Shown piece by piece: positions 33,847 through 43,328 of a stretch of 64,000 nucleotides of DNA. The position numbers and the translations under genes were made by a program. Position 1 is the stretch's first letter, and each line of letters starts with the position of its first letter. Source of the DNA: CAYREV01 sp964423345 (GTDB lineage Bacteria > Bacteroidota > Rhodothermia > Balneolales > Balneolaceae). Below the pieces are notes generated by a model. It searched no databases. It had not been told where the DNA came from and saw only the letters and a program-made list of their open reading frames with translations. Location: assembly GCA_964423345.1 (NCBI GenBank), contig CAYREV010000011.1:1-64000 (forward strand). The letters are read 5' to 3'.

Positions 33847-35139
33847 ATGAAATATTATCTTACCTCAAATAGGATTAATATTGTACTGATTGTGCTGCTT
33901 GTCCTTTTGGGGATCGGCTCGTTTGCCTACAACCAGTATCTTATTAACCAAATGCTGAAGCAGGAAAGAAGCAGCGTGGAGTTATGGGCCAAAGCCATTG
34001 AATATACCAGCAACCCGGCACAGGAGGAGATCTCCAGAAAACTTCTTATTGCGGCATCAAAACTTCGAAACAACCCCGCCGTTTCCGACAGCCTGGTTCA
34101 AATGATTGAGGAGGCCGAGGCCGACCGTACCTCCCAGAATTTTGTGACTACAGAGATCCTCCTAAATGAAGACCGGTCGCCCGTGCCCACCATCATCGTG
34201 GATCAGCGGGGGGATATCATACTGTGGAATAATATATCGGGAGAACCGGACCAGGCTATGGTCGATCGTTTTGCCGAGATGAACGAGCCTATTACCATCA
34301 GGCTGGGCGACGAGCGGTACAGCCAGACGCAGCATATATACTACGGGGAAAGTCCGACGGTAAAACTGTTACGCTATTTTCCCTATTTCCAGCTGGGATT
34401 GCTCGCACTTCTGCTCGGCATCGCCTACGTAAGCTACCGGACTATAACGAAGTCCGAACAGTCCAACCTGTGGGTGGGTATGACCAAGGAAGCCGCTCAC
34501 CAGCTGGGCACCCCGCTGTCGAGCCTTTACGGCTGGGTGGAACTGTTGAAGGAGGAGAAGGGAGACGATGATTTTGTGAAGCGTATAAGCAGTGAGCTGG
34601 AAAACGACATCACACGTCTGCGGGGGGTGGCCGAACGGTTTAACAAGATTGGCTCCAAGCCGGAACTGGAGCTGAAGAAGGTGGAGCCCATGCTGGAGCA
34701 GGTCATCCGGTATATGGAACGGCGATTGCCGCAATTTGGGAAGGATGTGGAAGTCATCACTTCTGTAGAGTCACACCTGCGGGCCAGGGTAAATCCGGAG
34801 CTGTTTCAATGGGCTTTTGAAAATCTTATTAAAAATGCGATGGACGCCATCAACATATCCGAAAATAAATCCCGTGTATCCATCAAGGTCCACCGCATCG
34901 AGGATGAGCTGATCATCGATATTGAGGATTCGGGAGTCGGCATCGAAAAAAAATACCACAAGGAGATATTCAAGCCGGGCTACAGCACCAAAAAGCGTGG
35001 CTGGGGACTGGGACTGAGCCTCACCAAGCGCATTATTGAAGAGTACCACCGGGGGAGGGTGTTTGTACTGCAGTCGGAACCCGGCAAAGGGACTACCATA
35101 CGGATCATGCTGCAGACGGAAGCGGAGAGGGAGGGATAG
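33847..35139 (+). CDS. Membrane sensor histidine kinase, PorY-like AHQLGTP type
   Basis: The 430 residues have membrane helices at about 10-28 and 180-198 enclosing a periplasmic sensor of about 150 residues. The H-box is KEAAHQLGTPLSSLYGW with H218. The catalytic domain has an N-box LIKNAMDAI (about 325), DSGVGI, and the G2 loop GWGLGLSL. The AHQLGTP H-box is common in Bacteroidota kinases, and PorY-type kinases share this layout. No receiver gene is adjacent. PorX-like and CheY-like proteins in the window are candidate partners. It converges on an ECF sigma gene. Confidence 0.92.
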   Translation: MKYYLTSNRINIVLIVLLVLLGIGSFAYNQYLINQMLKQERSSVELWAKAIEYTSNPAQEEISRKLLIAASKLRNNPAVSDSLVQMIEEAEADRTSQNFVTTEILLNEDRSPVPTIIVDQRGDIILWNNISGEPDQAMVDRFAEMNEPITIRLGDERYSQTQHIYYGESPTVKLLRYFPYFQLGLLALLLGIAYVSYRTITKSEQSNLWVGMTKEAAHQLGTPLSSLYGWVELLKEEKGDDDFVKRISSELENDITRLRGVAERFNKIGSKPELELKKVEPMLEQVIRYMERRLPQFGKDVEVITSVESHLRARVNPELFQWAFENLIKNAMDAINISENKSRVSIKVHRIEDELIIDIEDSGVGIEKKYHKEIFKPGYSTKKRGWGLGLSLTKRIIEEYHRGRVFVLQSEPGKGTTIRIMLQTEAEREG

Positions 35140-35149
35140 CAAAGAGAAC

Positions 35150-35728
35150 CTAGTCTTCCGGCTGGTAGCCTCTTTTTTGGGCGTATTCCATGAGCTGAGC
35201 CTTCAGCAGGTTACGTCCCCTGTGCAGGCGGGACCGGATGGTTCCGATAGGTACATCCAGCATATTGGCAATTTCCTCGTAGGTGAATCCTTCCACATCA
35301 CACAGCAGTACGACGGTACGAAAATCTTCGGGCAGCTCCTCGAGAGCATTGGAGATGTCATCGTCAATAAGTTCGCGGAACATCCGGTCTTCGAGGTCGG
35401 AGGTATCCGTACGGTCGGCCCGGATGGTTTCGTAGAAGGAGGAGACCTCATCGTAATCAACCTGGTTGGGCTGCTTCGACTTCTTCCGGTAGTTATTGAT
35501 GTAGGAGTTTTTGAGGATACGGAAAAGCCACGCCTTGGCATTGGTACCCTTCTCATAGCTGCTGAAAAAACGGAATGCCTTGACAATAGTATCCTGTACC
35601 AGATCCTCTGCGTCATTGGGGTCCGAGGTCAGGCGTAGGGCGAAGTTATACATGGCATCCAGATGGGGAATAATTTCCTCTTCAAAATCTTCCTGTTTCC
35701 GGACTTCATCTTTGGTTAATTCAGCCAT
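35150..35728 (-). CDS. ECF-type RNA polymerase sigma factor
   Basis: The 192 residues contain sigma region 2 (about 25-90, with DLVQDTIVKAFRFFSSYEKG and AWLFRILKNSYINNYRK) and region 4 (about 128-180, with LPEDFRTVVLLCDVEGFTYEEIA and VPIGTIRSRLHRGR). Regions 1 and 3 are absent, as in group 4 sigma factors. No anti-sigma gene lies next to it. It converges on the histidine kinase gene with a gap of only 10 bases. What it controls cannot be read here. Confidence 0.94.
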   Translation of the reverse strand: MAELTKDEVRKQEDFEEEIIPHLDAMYNFALRLTSDPNDAEDLVQDTIVKAFRFFSSYEKGTNAKAWLFRILKNSYINNYRKKSKQPNQVDYDEVSSFYETIRADRTDTSDLEDRMFRELIDDDISNALEELPEDFRTVVLLCDVEGFTYEEIANMLDVPIGTIRSRLHRGRNLLKAQLMEYAQKRGYQPED

Positions 35729-35944
35729 CCCGTTTAATAGGTGTAATTGCTAAATTATTGCAACGGAAAAAATTATAAATAATTGTCACCATCGTGTTTC
35801 AGTGAAAATAGCGAATAATAATAGTAATTCCTTATCTGGTACGGTAATAGATTGTATTGATATATGCGGTAACTATAATCTAATCGAATTCAGAAGGTAA
35901 TGTTTCTCTATGAAGATATTTTGAAGACCCAAGGCGGATAAATC

Positions 35945-36676
35945 TTACATATAGGCTACGACCATGATATCGTAGATGGCATGGGTCCAGGCGGCCATGC
36001 CGAATCCCCGCCAGATGTAGATGGCATTCAGGGCCAGGCCGAACAGGAAACGGAAAAGGAAGGAGCCGAAGGCGAAATTGTCGGCAAATGGGCCGATATA
36101 GTGCACCAGGCTGAACAGCAGTGCGGCCAGGATCATCGCCGCCGCGTAGCGGAACCAGGGGGTCTTAAAGAGGTATTTAAAGATGAACAGGAGGGCCGAT
36201 ACCAGAATGACCCGGAAGAAAAGCTCTTCATACAGTCCGGCTCCCAGCGAAAGGGCCAGCTGCTGAAGGGTGCTAAGCGACTCTACGGTACCCTGTGCCG
36301 ATATCTGTACCAGGCTGCTTACCGTGGTGGAGATAATAAGAGCCAGTAAAAAAGCGTAGGCGGAAGCCTCTATGAGCATGGCAAAGAAGTAGCCCGTTTT
36401 CAGGGTGTTGAGCTTATAGCGCTCCCGGTAGAGAACCACAATGCCCAACAAGGCGACAAAGATCAGGGTGATGGAAAGTACGTCGTTGCTGAAATTTGAA
36501 AACAGGGTTTTGATCCACACATCCACCGAAATGCGCACTATTTGTTCCGAATCGGGCTGGGAGAGGAAGATCAGCACCTCGTAGAGCAGCAGCAGGGGGA
36601 GGCTTATCAGGTAGCTGTAGAGAAGCGTATTGGTATTCCTGAAGTAGTCCCTGATACTATTTGATGTTCCGTTCAT
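35945..36676 (-). CDS. CPBP-family intramembrane glutamic protease
   Basis: The 243 residues have about seven hydrophobic segments. The family motifs are EELFFR (E150, E151, R155), H192 in FSLVHYIG and H232 in AWTHAIYD. Relatives include Rce1-type CAAX proteases and bacteriocin-immunity proteins. The natural target is unknown. Its ATG overlaps the stop of the LysM gene by four bases, so it is translated from the same minus-strand operon. Confidence 0.92.
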   Translation of the reverse strand: MNGTSNSIRDYFRNTNTLLYSYLISLPLLLLYEVLIFLSQPDSEQIVRISVDVWIKTLFSNFSNDVLSITLIFVALLGIVVLYRERYKLNTLKTGYFFAMLIEASAYAFLLALIISTTVSSLVQISAQGTVESLSTLQQLALSLGAGLYEELFFRVILVSALLFIFKYLFKTPWFRYAAAMILAALLFSLVHYIGPFADNFAFGSFLFRFLFGLALNAIYIWRGFGMAAWTHAIYDIMVVAYM

Positions 36677-37803
36677 TGATCCTGGTATATTTTAACCTTG
36701 GGCTGGGGTGAAGAGATATCCAGCGCATTCCAGGCTGCGGAAGAAAGCTTGAGCCCCCGGTCGGAAATACGGTCGTTGATGCGAAGGTAGAGCCCGCGGT
36801 TATTATCAGGGTTCTGTACCAATATGACGGTGCCGATGGCAATATTGGAATGGGCCGCGGTCAGCTCACTGGGTGAATACAGCTCGCCGCTGGTCGTGGT
36901 TTTGCCTTTGTCGGATTCCCCGTACCTGCTTGCGGGGGTCACCCCCAGGTTTTTGAGGTCAGCACTGCTGATATAGGGATTGGAATAGGTTTTGGTGGCC
37001 GGTGCCAGCACGGTGACCTTCTGTCCTTTCCGGAAGGTCGAGTCGGAATTACCCGGATTCAGGGCCGCGAACTCTTCCCGTTCCATCTTGAACTTGCGAA
37101 GCAGTTTATCCAGCGTTGTGGGTTCCTCCACCCGGTGTGATACAAATTTGCCCTGGGGAGAGGATGCAACCTCCGTCTGGGCTTCGGCTACCGAAGGCGG
37201 AGCCGACGTTTCCCGTACGGTAAGCTGTTGCCCGACCGCAATGGTATTGCTGCGCAGGTCGTTGAGGGCTTTCAGTTCGCTTACCGACATATTATGCTCT
37301 CTGGCAATCCGGTAGAGGGTGTCCCCGCTTTTGACGGTGTAATAGGTGTTCTTCTGCTGGGTGTTACCCTTGGTGACTATGGACGATTCGGAGGGATCTC
37401 CGGTTACTTGTCCGCCGCGGCTGTCCCGGTAAATCTTGAGTTCCTGCCCCATTTCCAGGTTGTTGCCGGATAGTTCATTCCATGATTTGAGCTCCGTTAT
37501 ACTTACCCCGTATTGCTTGGAGATGGAGTAGAGGGTTTCCTGCTTTTGGACGGTGTGAATAACCGGTTCTTCCGTTTCGGGCTGCCGGACGATCAGCTGC
37601 TCGCCTACTTCGAGTTCATTGGTATCAAGATTATTCCAGGTTTTTAGCTTTTCGACGGATATTTCATACTGGCTGGCGATGCTGAACAGCGTTTCCCCCT
37701 TCTTAACCACATGCGTCTTCTGCTGCGCCAGGGCGGGAGCGGCTATTACAAATAACCAGCATGCTATGAACAGCAAAATCCTGAATGAGTATCCCTTCTT
37801 CAT
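36673..37803 (-). CDS. LysM-repeat protein with C-terminal RlpA-like barrel
   Basis: A signal peptide (about 1-26) leads to three clear LysM repeats (about 28-75, 78-122 and 152-197) and a diverged fourth (about 220-270). The last 80 residues (GELYSPSELTAAHSNIAIG, LRINDRISDRGLKLSSAAW) look like a double-psi beta-barrel of the RlpA/septal ring type, with the conserved Asp in INDR. It should bind peptidoglycan and may cut or position glycan strands. It sits between a TPR gene and the CPBP protease gene in one operon. Confidence 0.92.
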   Translation of the reverse strand: MKKGYSFRILLFIACWLFVIAAPALAQQKTHVVKKGETLFSIASQYEISVEKLKTWNNLDTNELEVGEQLIVRQPETEEPVIHTVQKQETLYSISKQYGVSITELKSWNELSGNNLEMGQELKIYRDSRGGQVTGDPSESSIVTKGNTQQKNTYYTVKSGDTLYRIAREHNMSVSELKALNDLRSNTIAVGQQLTVRETSAPPSVAEAQTEVASSPQGKFVSHRVEEPTTLDKLLRKFKMEREEFAALNPGNSDSTFRKGQKVTVLAPATKTYSNPYISSADLKNLGVTPASRYGESDKGKTTTSGELYSPSELTAAHSNIAIGTVILVQNPDNNRGLYLRINDRISDRGLKLSSAAWNALDISSPQPKVKIYQDQ

Positions 37804-37809
37804 AGAGTG

Positions 37810-38145
37810 TTATCGATTCATTTCAATTTCAGCTTCGGCCAACGCCTCTTTCAACTCTGAAACGTTGCGTTTGTTCTCATTATTGGCTGCCACCTCAATT
37901 CCCTTTTTATAGGTCTCCAGGGCATCTTCAAGGCGGTCCTGCCGCTCATACAGCTTGCCCAGGTGGTAGTAGACCCCGTCGTATTCCGGTTCGTTGTTGC
38001 GAATATCCTCAAAAAGGATGCGGGCTTTTTTGAGGTGGCCCTCTTTCAGGAACTCAAGCGCCAGGGCGAATTTGGAGAAAGAGTCGCCGGGATTCTCTCT
38101 GATGAACCGGGCCAGCTTTTTAATTTTTTCGTTTGACGAAGGCAT
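37810..38145 (-). CDS. Tetratricopeptide-repeat protein
   Basis: The 111 residues carry about two to three TPR units (SFSKFALALEFLKEGHLKKARILF, GVYYHLGKLYERQDRLEDALETYKKGI). There is no signal peptide, so it is probably cytosolic. TPR proteins serve as binding scaffolds. It is the first gene of the TPR-LysM-CPBP operon, 6 bases before the LysM gene. Confidence 0.88.
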   Translation of the reverse strand: MPSSNEKIKKLARFIRENPGDSFSKFALALEFLKEGHLKKARILFEDIRNNEPEYDGVYYHLGKLYERQDRLEDALETYKKGIEVAANNENKRNVSELKEALAEAEIEMNR

Positions 38146-38280
38146 TGTGGCTACAGTTTAAACAATCAAGCCTTTCCTGGATGCTTTATTTCAAATAAAA
38201 ATACAGAAAATGAGCAAGGGAAAAAGCGTAAATATTTTAAGCCTCAAAAAACGGTAGAATGGGCAGGGAAGGGCTGAGTA

Positions 38281-39459
38281 TTAAGATCGATAACGCTCCT
38301 CAATCTCCTCAATGGAATCGCCGCCGTACTTCTGCAGGAAGGCGTTGGCGATGGCGGGGGCGATGACGTTTTCGATAACCACGATGGCGCGCGGCAGGGC
38401 GCAGACGTCGGAGCGTTCGTAGCGGGTATCCTGCTCCTCCTTGTTGTCGATATCGACCGTCTTGATGGGCGTCAGCATGGTGGGGATCGGTTTCATCACG
38501 CCCCGGATGATGATGGGCATGCCGGTGGTAACGCCGCCCTCGAAGCCGCCGAGGCGGTTGGTGTTCCGCCGGTAGGTTCCATCCTCGAAAGTGATCTCGT
38601 CGTGGACCACCTGTCCGTGGCGGCGTCCGGCTTCAAAGCCGAGGCCGATTTCCACGCCCTTCATGGCCTGGGTGCCCATGATCGCCTGGGCCAGCTGCCC
38701 CTCCAGCTTGCGGTCCCAGTGCATGAAGCTGCCGAGGCCGGCCGGCAGGCCGGTGACCACAATCTCGTAATGTCCCCCGAGGGAGCTGCCTTCCTTGCGC
38801 CGCTTGATAATCTCGTCACGCATCTGCTGGGTCAGGTCGGGGTCCAGGCAGCGCACTTCCGACTCGTCGGCCGCCTTGAAGAGTGTTTCGGCGCCCTCTT
38901 CGAGCATGGGATCCACTTTTTCCCTGACATCCCCCCACGGATCCTCGTAGCCGATGGAGCCGATTCGTATTACGTGTCCCCCGATCTCGATACCGAAATG
39001 CTTGAGCAGCTTTCGTGCAGTGAAACAGCAGGCCACGCGCATGGCCGTCTCCCGCGCGCTGGAGCGCTCGATAGAGGGACGGATATCGTTGTAACGGTAC
39101 TTCTGCACGCCGATCAGATCCGCATGTCCGGGCCTTGGCACGGTGATGCGCTCCACATCCTCGCCGTCGCCCTCCTTGGCCATCACCTTCGGCCAGTTAT
39201 CGTCGTCGGTCTTGAAGGCCCGGTTGGGCATCTGCAGGGCGACGGGGGCGCCGGTGGTCACTCCGAAGCGGACGCCGGAAGTGATTTCGGCGCGGTCTTT
39301 TTCAATAGCCATGCGTCCCCCGCGTCCGTAGCCCTTCTGGCGGCGGGCAAGGTGGAGGGCTATTTCATCTTCGGTAAGGGGAAGTCCGGCGGGCAGACCC
39401 TCCACAATACCCGTTAGCTGTGGTCCGTGTGATTCTCCGGCGGTAAGGTATCTGATCAT
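38281..39459 (-). CDS. aroC: Chorismate synthase
   Basis: The last enzyme of the shikimate pathway, which uses reduced FMN to make chorismate from EPSP. Signatures are GESHGPQL near the start, RRQKGYGRGGRM, RPGHADL, RSSARETAMRVA and GFEAGRRHG. 392 residues is the normal length. It lies 13 bases downstream of the potassium channel gene on the same strand, so they share a transcript. Confidence 0.98.
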   Translation of the reverse strand: MIRYLTAGESHGPQLTGIVEGLPAGLPLTEDEIALHLARRQKGYGRGGRMAIEKDRAEITSGVRFGVTTGAPVALQMPNRAFKTDDDNWPKVMAKEGDGEDVERITVPRPGHADLIGVQKYRYNDIRPSIERSSARETAMRVACCFTARKLLKHFGIEIGGHVIRIGSIGYEDPWGDVREKVDPMLEEGAETLFKAADESEVRCLDPDLTQQMRDEIIKRRKEGSSLGGHYEIVVTGLPAGLGSFMHWDRKLEGQLAQAIMGTQAMKGVEIGLGFEAGRRHGQVVHDEITFEDGTYRRNTNRLGGFEGGVTTGMPIIIRGVMKPIPTMLTPIKTVDIDNKEEQDTRYERSDVCALPRAIVVIENVIAPAIANAFLQKYGGDSIEEIEERYRS

Positions 39460-39472
39460 CTGTGCAACCGTT

Positions 39473-40570
39473 CTATGATTTGTTTTCTATAGTGGATTGG
39501 TTGTTGCGAAGCTTTTCGGTAAAATTATAATTCGAAACCCGGTCCGACAGGCTTCGGTTATCATTACACCCTTCGGTGCGAAGCCTTTGAATGCGGTCTA
39601 CATCACCGAGTACGATCAACGAGTCGCCCACCTTCAGGCGGTCGTCACTACCCGGATTGAAAAGGATGCCCTCCCGGCCGCTGGGTATAATGGCAATGAT
39701 GACCACGAAGTATTTCTGACGGATTTCCGCCTCGGCCAGGGTTTTGCCCGCCAGGTCGGACCCTTCAAAAATTTTAATTTCGTCAAATACATGGTCCTGT
39801 GTTTCTCCGGTTATCTGGTCGATAAACTGGTTGACATGGGGACGCAGTATAACATTGGCCATGCGATCGGCCCCGATCTCATAGGGAGAGATGACCTTGT
39901 CGGCCCCGGAACGCTTGATCTTTTTGGTGTTTTGCCGCTCGTTGGTGCGTACCAGTATAAACAGTTCTTCATTCATTTCACGGGCAATAAGCGTCGTAAA
40001 AACATTGTCCTGGTCACGTGAAAGGGTGCAAATAAGTCCCCGAGCCCGGCTGATACCCGCCTCTTTCAATACATTCTCATCCTGGGCATCGCCGCGTACG
40101 TAAAGGAGCCCGTCTTCCTGAATGCGTTCGATGCTTGATTCCCGGTTTTCAACTACAACAATGGGGATATTGGCGTTTTGAAGCACTTCTGCTATACGAT
40201 GGCCAATGCGCCCATATCCACAGACGATATAGTGGTTTTCCATTCTTTCCAGTCGTTTTTTCATAGCTCTTTTTCTAAAAATTTCACTTTCAAATAGCAG
40301 TTGGGTGGTCTGTGAGGCGATATAGGAGATGACGCCGATGCCCATTACGAATAAAGCCATGGTCAGAATCCTTCCCTCACTGCTCAGGTTTTCCAGCTCT
40401 GAAAAACCTATGGTGGTGATGGTAATGAAGGTCATGTAGAAGCCGTCGAAAAAGGCCATACCTTCAATGAAATGGTAGCCGACAGATCCCAGCAGGAAAA
40501 TGACGGCAAGAAATACCGTAGCCAGGGCAATGCGCAACCCTACAATATTATCAATGATATCGCTATACAA
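39473..40570 (-). CDS. Two-helix potassium channel with TrkA-N and TrkA-C domains
   Basis: The 365 residues have two membrane helices with a pore loop and selectivity filter TTIGF (52-56), an RCK/TrkA-N Rossmann domain with GYGRIG (118-123) and a C-terminal TrkA-C domain (about 250-330). This is the Kch/MthK style of ligand-gated channel. The filter reads TIGF rather than TVGYG, a known variant. It precedes aroC in an operon for no clear functional reason. Confidence 0.93.
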   Translation of the reverse strand: MYSDIIDNIVGLRIALATVFLAVIFLLGSVGYHFIEGMAFFDGFYMTFITITTIGFSELENLSSEGRILTMALFVMGIGVISYIASQTTQLLFESEIFRKRAMKKRLERMENHYIVCGYGRIGHRIAEVLQNANIPIVVVENRESSIERIQEDGLLYVRGDAQDENVLKEAGISRARGLICTLSRDQDNVFTTLIAREMNEELFILVRTNERQNTKKIKRSGADKVISPYEIGADRMANVILRPHVNQFIDQITGETQDHVFDEIKIFEGSDLAGKTLAEAEIRQKYFVVIIAIIPSGREGILFNPGSDDRLKVGDSLIVLGDVDRIQRLRTEGCNDNRSLSDRVSNYNFTEKLRNNQSTIENKS

Positions 40571-40707
40571 TCTTCAAATAAGTTTTTTACCTTAGGAACG
40601 CTTGAGGAAATCAGGTGGTAATATAGCTTAAAATTACAGCGTACGAAATGATAACCTTGGGGTACGCTGCCTTTTTAGCATTTTATAAGTACAAGTAAAG
40701 GCATCAT

Positions 40708-41445
40708 ATGGAAGTACTGGAGAAAATAGGCAAGTATTGTTTGCTTCTTTACCGGTCCCTGCGGTCGCTGTATGAGGTGGACACCTACGGCCGTAACCTG
40801 CTCCATGAACTGGTCAAGATCGGTTATGAGTCGGTGCCCATAGTGGTATTGACGGGGGGGTTTACCGGTGCGGTCATGGCTCTTCAGACTTCCTATCAGC
40901 TCGATATCGTGTATGTGCCTCAATCTGTGATCGGCTCTATCGTTTCGCAGTCGCTTATTATCGAGCTTGCGGCCGTTATTACCAGCCTGGTGCTGGCCGG
41001 GAAGGTGGGGGCCCGTATTGCAACTGAACTGGGGACCATGCGTGTAAGTGAGCAGATCGATGCCCTGGAGTCCATGGGATTTAATTCGGTTTCGTTCCTG
41101 GTGGTCCCCCGGGTGCTCTCGGGGCTGATCATGTTTCCCATACTGTATATCGTAGCTTCGGTATCGGGCATACTGGGCGGCCTGCTGGCCGGCGTACTGT
41201 CGGGGGCATTGCCTGCAGCCGATTTCATGCAGGGGGCCCGGGAGTTCTTTTACCCCTGGGATGTGACCTTCGGATTCCTGAAAGCTTTTGTCTTTGGATT
41301 TGTGATTACCTCGGTATCCTGTTTCAAGGGGTATTATGTGTCGGGGGGAGCAGAGGGAGTAGGAAAGGGAACCACGCAGGCTACCGTTCTCAGCTGTATG
41401 TATGTACTGCTGGCTGATTTCGTTCTTGCAGCCGTGGTACTATAG
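40708..41445 (+). CDS. mlaE: MlaE-family ABC transporter permease
   Basis: The 245 residues are those of the MlaE/TGD1 permease, with about five hydrophobic segments and the family motif ELAAVITSLVLAGKVGARIATELGTMRVSEQIDALESMG (start about 90). It moves phospholipids between the membranes together with MlaF and MlaD encoded next. It begins the mlaE-F-D operon, divergent from the potassium channel gene. Confidence 0.95.
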   Translation: MEVLEKIGKYCLLLYRSLRSLYEVDTYGRNLLHELVKIGYESVPIVVLTGGFTGAVMALQTSYQLDIVYVPQSVIGSIVSQSLIIELAAVITSLVLAGKVGARIATELGTMRVSEQIDALESMGFNSVSFLVVPRVLSGLIMFPILYIVASVSGILGGLLAGVLSGALPAADFMQGAREFFYPWDVTFGFLKAFVFGFVITSVSCFKGYYVSGGAEGVGKGTTQATVLSCMYVLLADFVLAAVVL

Positions 41446-41462
41446 GCGAAAGTAAAATTGTT

Positions 41463-42197
41463 ATGATTGAAATTAGAAACCTTACAAAAAGCTTTGGCGA
41501 CAACCTGGTGTGGAAGGATGTAACCTTCGACATTGAGGAGGGCGAAACCCTGGCTATAATCGGCCGGTCGGGTTGTGGAAAGTCGGTATTGGTAAAACAC
41601 TTCAATGCCCTCATGTATCCCGATGAGGGTGAGGTTATTATTGACGGGAAAAATGTTTTTGAGCTGGAATATGTGGATCTGCGTAAAATGAGGCAGCGTT
41701 TCGGGGTGCTGTTTCAGGGGTCCGCCCTATTTGATTCCATCAATACCTTTGAGAATGTGGCCTTCCCCCTGAGATATTTTACCGACATGGAGGAAGAGGA
41801 GATCAGGGCGGAGGTAATGGAGGCGCTTGATATTGTTAACCTGGCGGATTCGGCGCCCAAAGCTATTTCGGAACTCTCCGGAGGGATGAGGCGCAGGATT
41901 GCCCTGGCAAGGGCTACCATCTTACGGCCCGATTTTATAATCTATGACGAACCTACGTCCGGACTGGATCCCAAAACATCCGTCGAAATAAATGATCTTA
42001 TAATTTCCATGGCGCAGGATTTAAATATAACTTCAATCGTGGTCACCCATGATATCCACAGTGTGCTTGAGATAGCCGAAAAAGTGGCTTTCCTGGAACA
42101 GAAAGGGCTATGCTGGCATGGTACCCTGGATGAGATGCGGCAGAGCGACAACAAGCTGTTGAGGGATTTTATTACAGCAAGTGAATATAAAATTTAG
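41463..42197 (+). CDS. mlaF: MlaF-family ABC transporter ATP-binding protein
   Basis: The 244 residues have Walker A GRSGCGKS (34-41), the Q-loop in GVLFQGSALFDS, signature LSGGMRRR, Walker B FIIYDEPTSGLD and the switch H in VVTHDI. The GSALFDS segment is typical of MlaF. It powers lipid transport with the preceding permease, 17 bases upstream, and the MCE protein 5 bases downstream. Confidence 0.96.
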   Translation: MIEIRNLTKSFGDNLVWKDVTFDIEEGETLAIIGRSGCGKSVLVKHFNALMYPDEGEVIIDGKNVFELEYVDLRKMRQRFGVLFQGSALFDSINTFENVAFPLRYFTDMEEEEIRAEVMEALDIVNLADSAPKAISELSGGMRRRIALARATILRPDFIIYDEPTSGLDPKTSVEINDLIISMAQDLNITSIVVTHDIHSVLEIAEKVAFLEQKGLCWHGTLDEMRQSDNKLLRDFITASEYKI

Positions 42198-42202
42198 TTC
42201 TA

Positions 42203-43147
42203 ATGAGTAATTTATTTTCAAAAATCGGCAATGAAGTAAAAGTTGCTGTTACCATATCGGTTGCACTGATCATCGCATTCCTGGGTTTCCGCTATATGAG
42301 CGATCTGCCTGTATTCCGGCAATCCCAAAGGGTATATACCTATTTTGAGAAAGTGGACGGCTTGAATCCGGGCAGCTACATCAATATTAACGGGGTCAAG
42401 GTGGGTTCGGTCAAGAGAATCGAACTGGTAGATACCGACAGTGTCCGGGTTACGATGACCTTCAACCTGGGCGTCGACATACCCCGCAATTCCGTGGCCT
42501 ACCTGCAGTCTTCGGGCCTGTTCGACGACAAGGGTATTGTTATCAAAACGGGAGATTCGCCCGAAACCGTACCATACGAGGGCAGAATTGAAGGAGTGTA
42601 TGAGGGAGGCATGCTGGAAACACTTAAAGACGAGGGAGAACAGCTGAGTGATGATTTTTCACAGTCATTTGGCAAGTTGAATACCCTGCTGGAGAAGCTT
42701 AACCGGGTGATGTCGGAAGGTAACCAGGAAAAAGTCGACCGGATGCTTGACGACCTGAAGGTAACCACCGGTGAGATATCAGAGCTTATGAAGCGCAAAC
42801 GGGGCGAGCTGGAATCGAGCATTGAACATGCCAATCGGTTTTTTGCAAATCTCGATACGGTAAGCAATGCCAACAAGACCCGGGTAGACAGTGTGATGAA
42901 GAAGCTGGAACAGTCTATGGCCAAAATAGACCGGCTGAGTACGGACCTCGAAAAATCCAGCAGCCGGCTGAACAGCATTCTGACCAAGATGGACGAAGGG
43001 GAGGGTACCCTGGGACAGCTGCTGAATAACCCGTCTCTCTATAACAATGTGGATAGCCTGTCGGCCGAAATGAGGAGGCTGATGAAGAATATCAATGAAA
43101 ACCCGAGGGACTACCTGAAGCACATGAAGCTGATAGAAGTATTTTAG
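42203..43147 (+). CDS. mlaD: MlaD-type MCE-domain protein
   Basis: One membrane helix (about 14-30) is followed by an MCE domain (about 38-120, with VDGLNPGSYININGVKVGSVK) and a long coiled-coil region to about residue 280. The extended helix is longer than in E. coli MlaD (about 180 residues) and closer to PqiB/YebT-like or Bacteroidota types, which may form a tube across the periplasm. It ends the operon. No mlaC or mlaB gene is next to it. Confidence 0.94.
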   Translation: MSNLFSKIGNEVKVAVTISVALIIAFLGFRYMSDLPVFRQSQRVYTYFEKVDGLNPGSYININGVKVGSVKRIELVDTDSVRVTMTFNLGVDIPRNSVAYLQSSGLFDDKGIVIKTGDSPETVPYEGRIEGVYEGGMLETLKDEGEQLSDDFSQSFGKLNTLLEKLNRVMSEGNQEKVDRMLDDLKVTTGEISELMKRKRGELESSIEHANRFFANLDTVSNANKTRVDSVMKKLEQSMAKIDRLSTDLEKSSSRLNSILTKMDEGEGTLGQLLNNPSLYNNVDSLSAEMRRLMKNINENPRDYLKHMKLIEVF

Positions 43148-43328
43148 CACCTTGTAATGCAGGCTGCCGCCTTTCCTGGAAGGCCCCCAACCCCTTCCAC
43201 ACCTTGTGGAGCTGTAAACAGCAATTGCTCTTAGCGCCTCCTTCTTGTATATTTATAAGCTTAAAATACGAGGTGTTTCCCACCATATCAGACTAATTTA
43301 AACAAAGAAGCAGTAAGAGGTTTATTTC

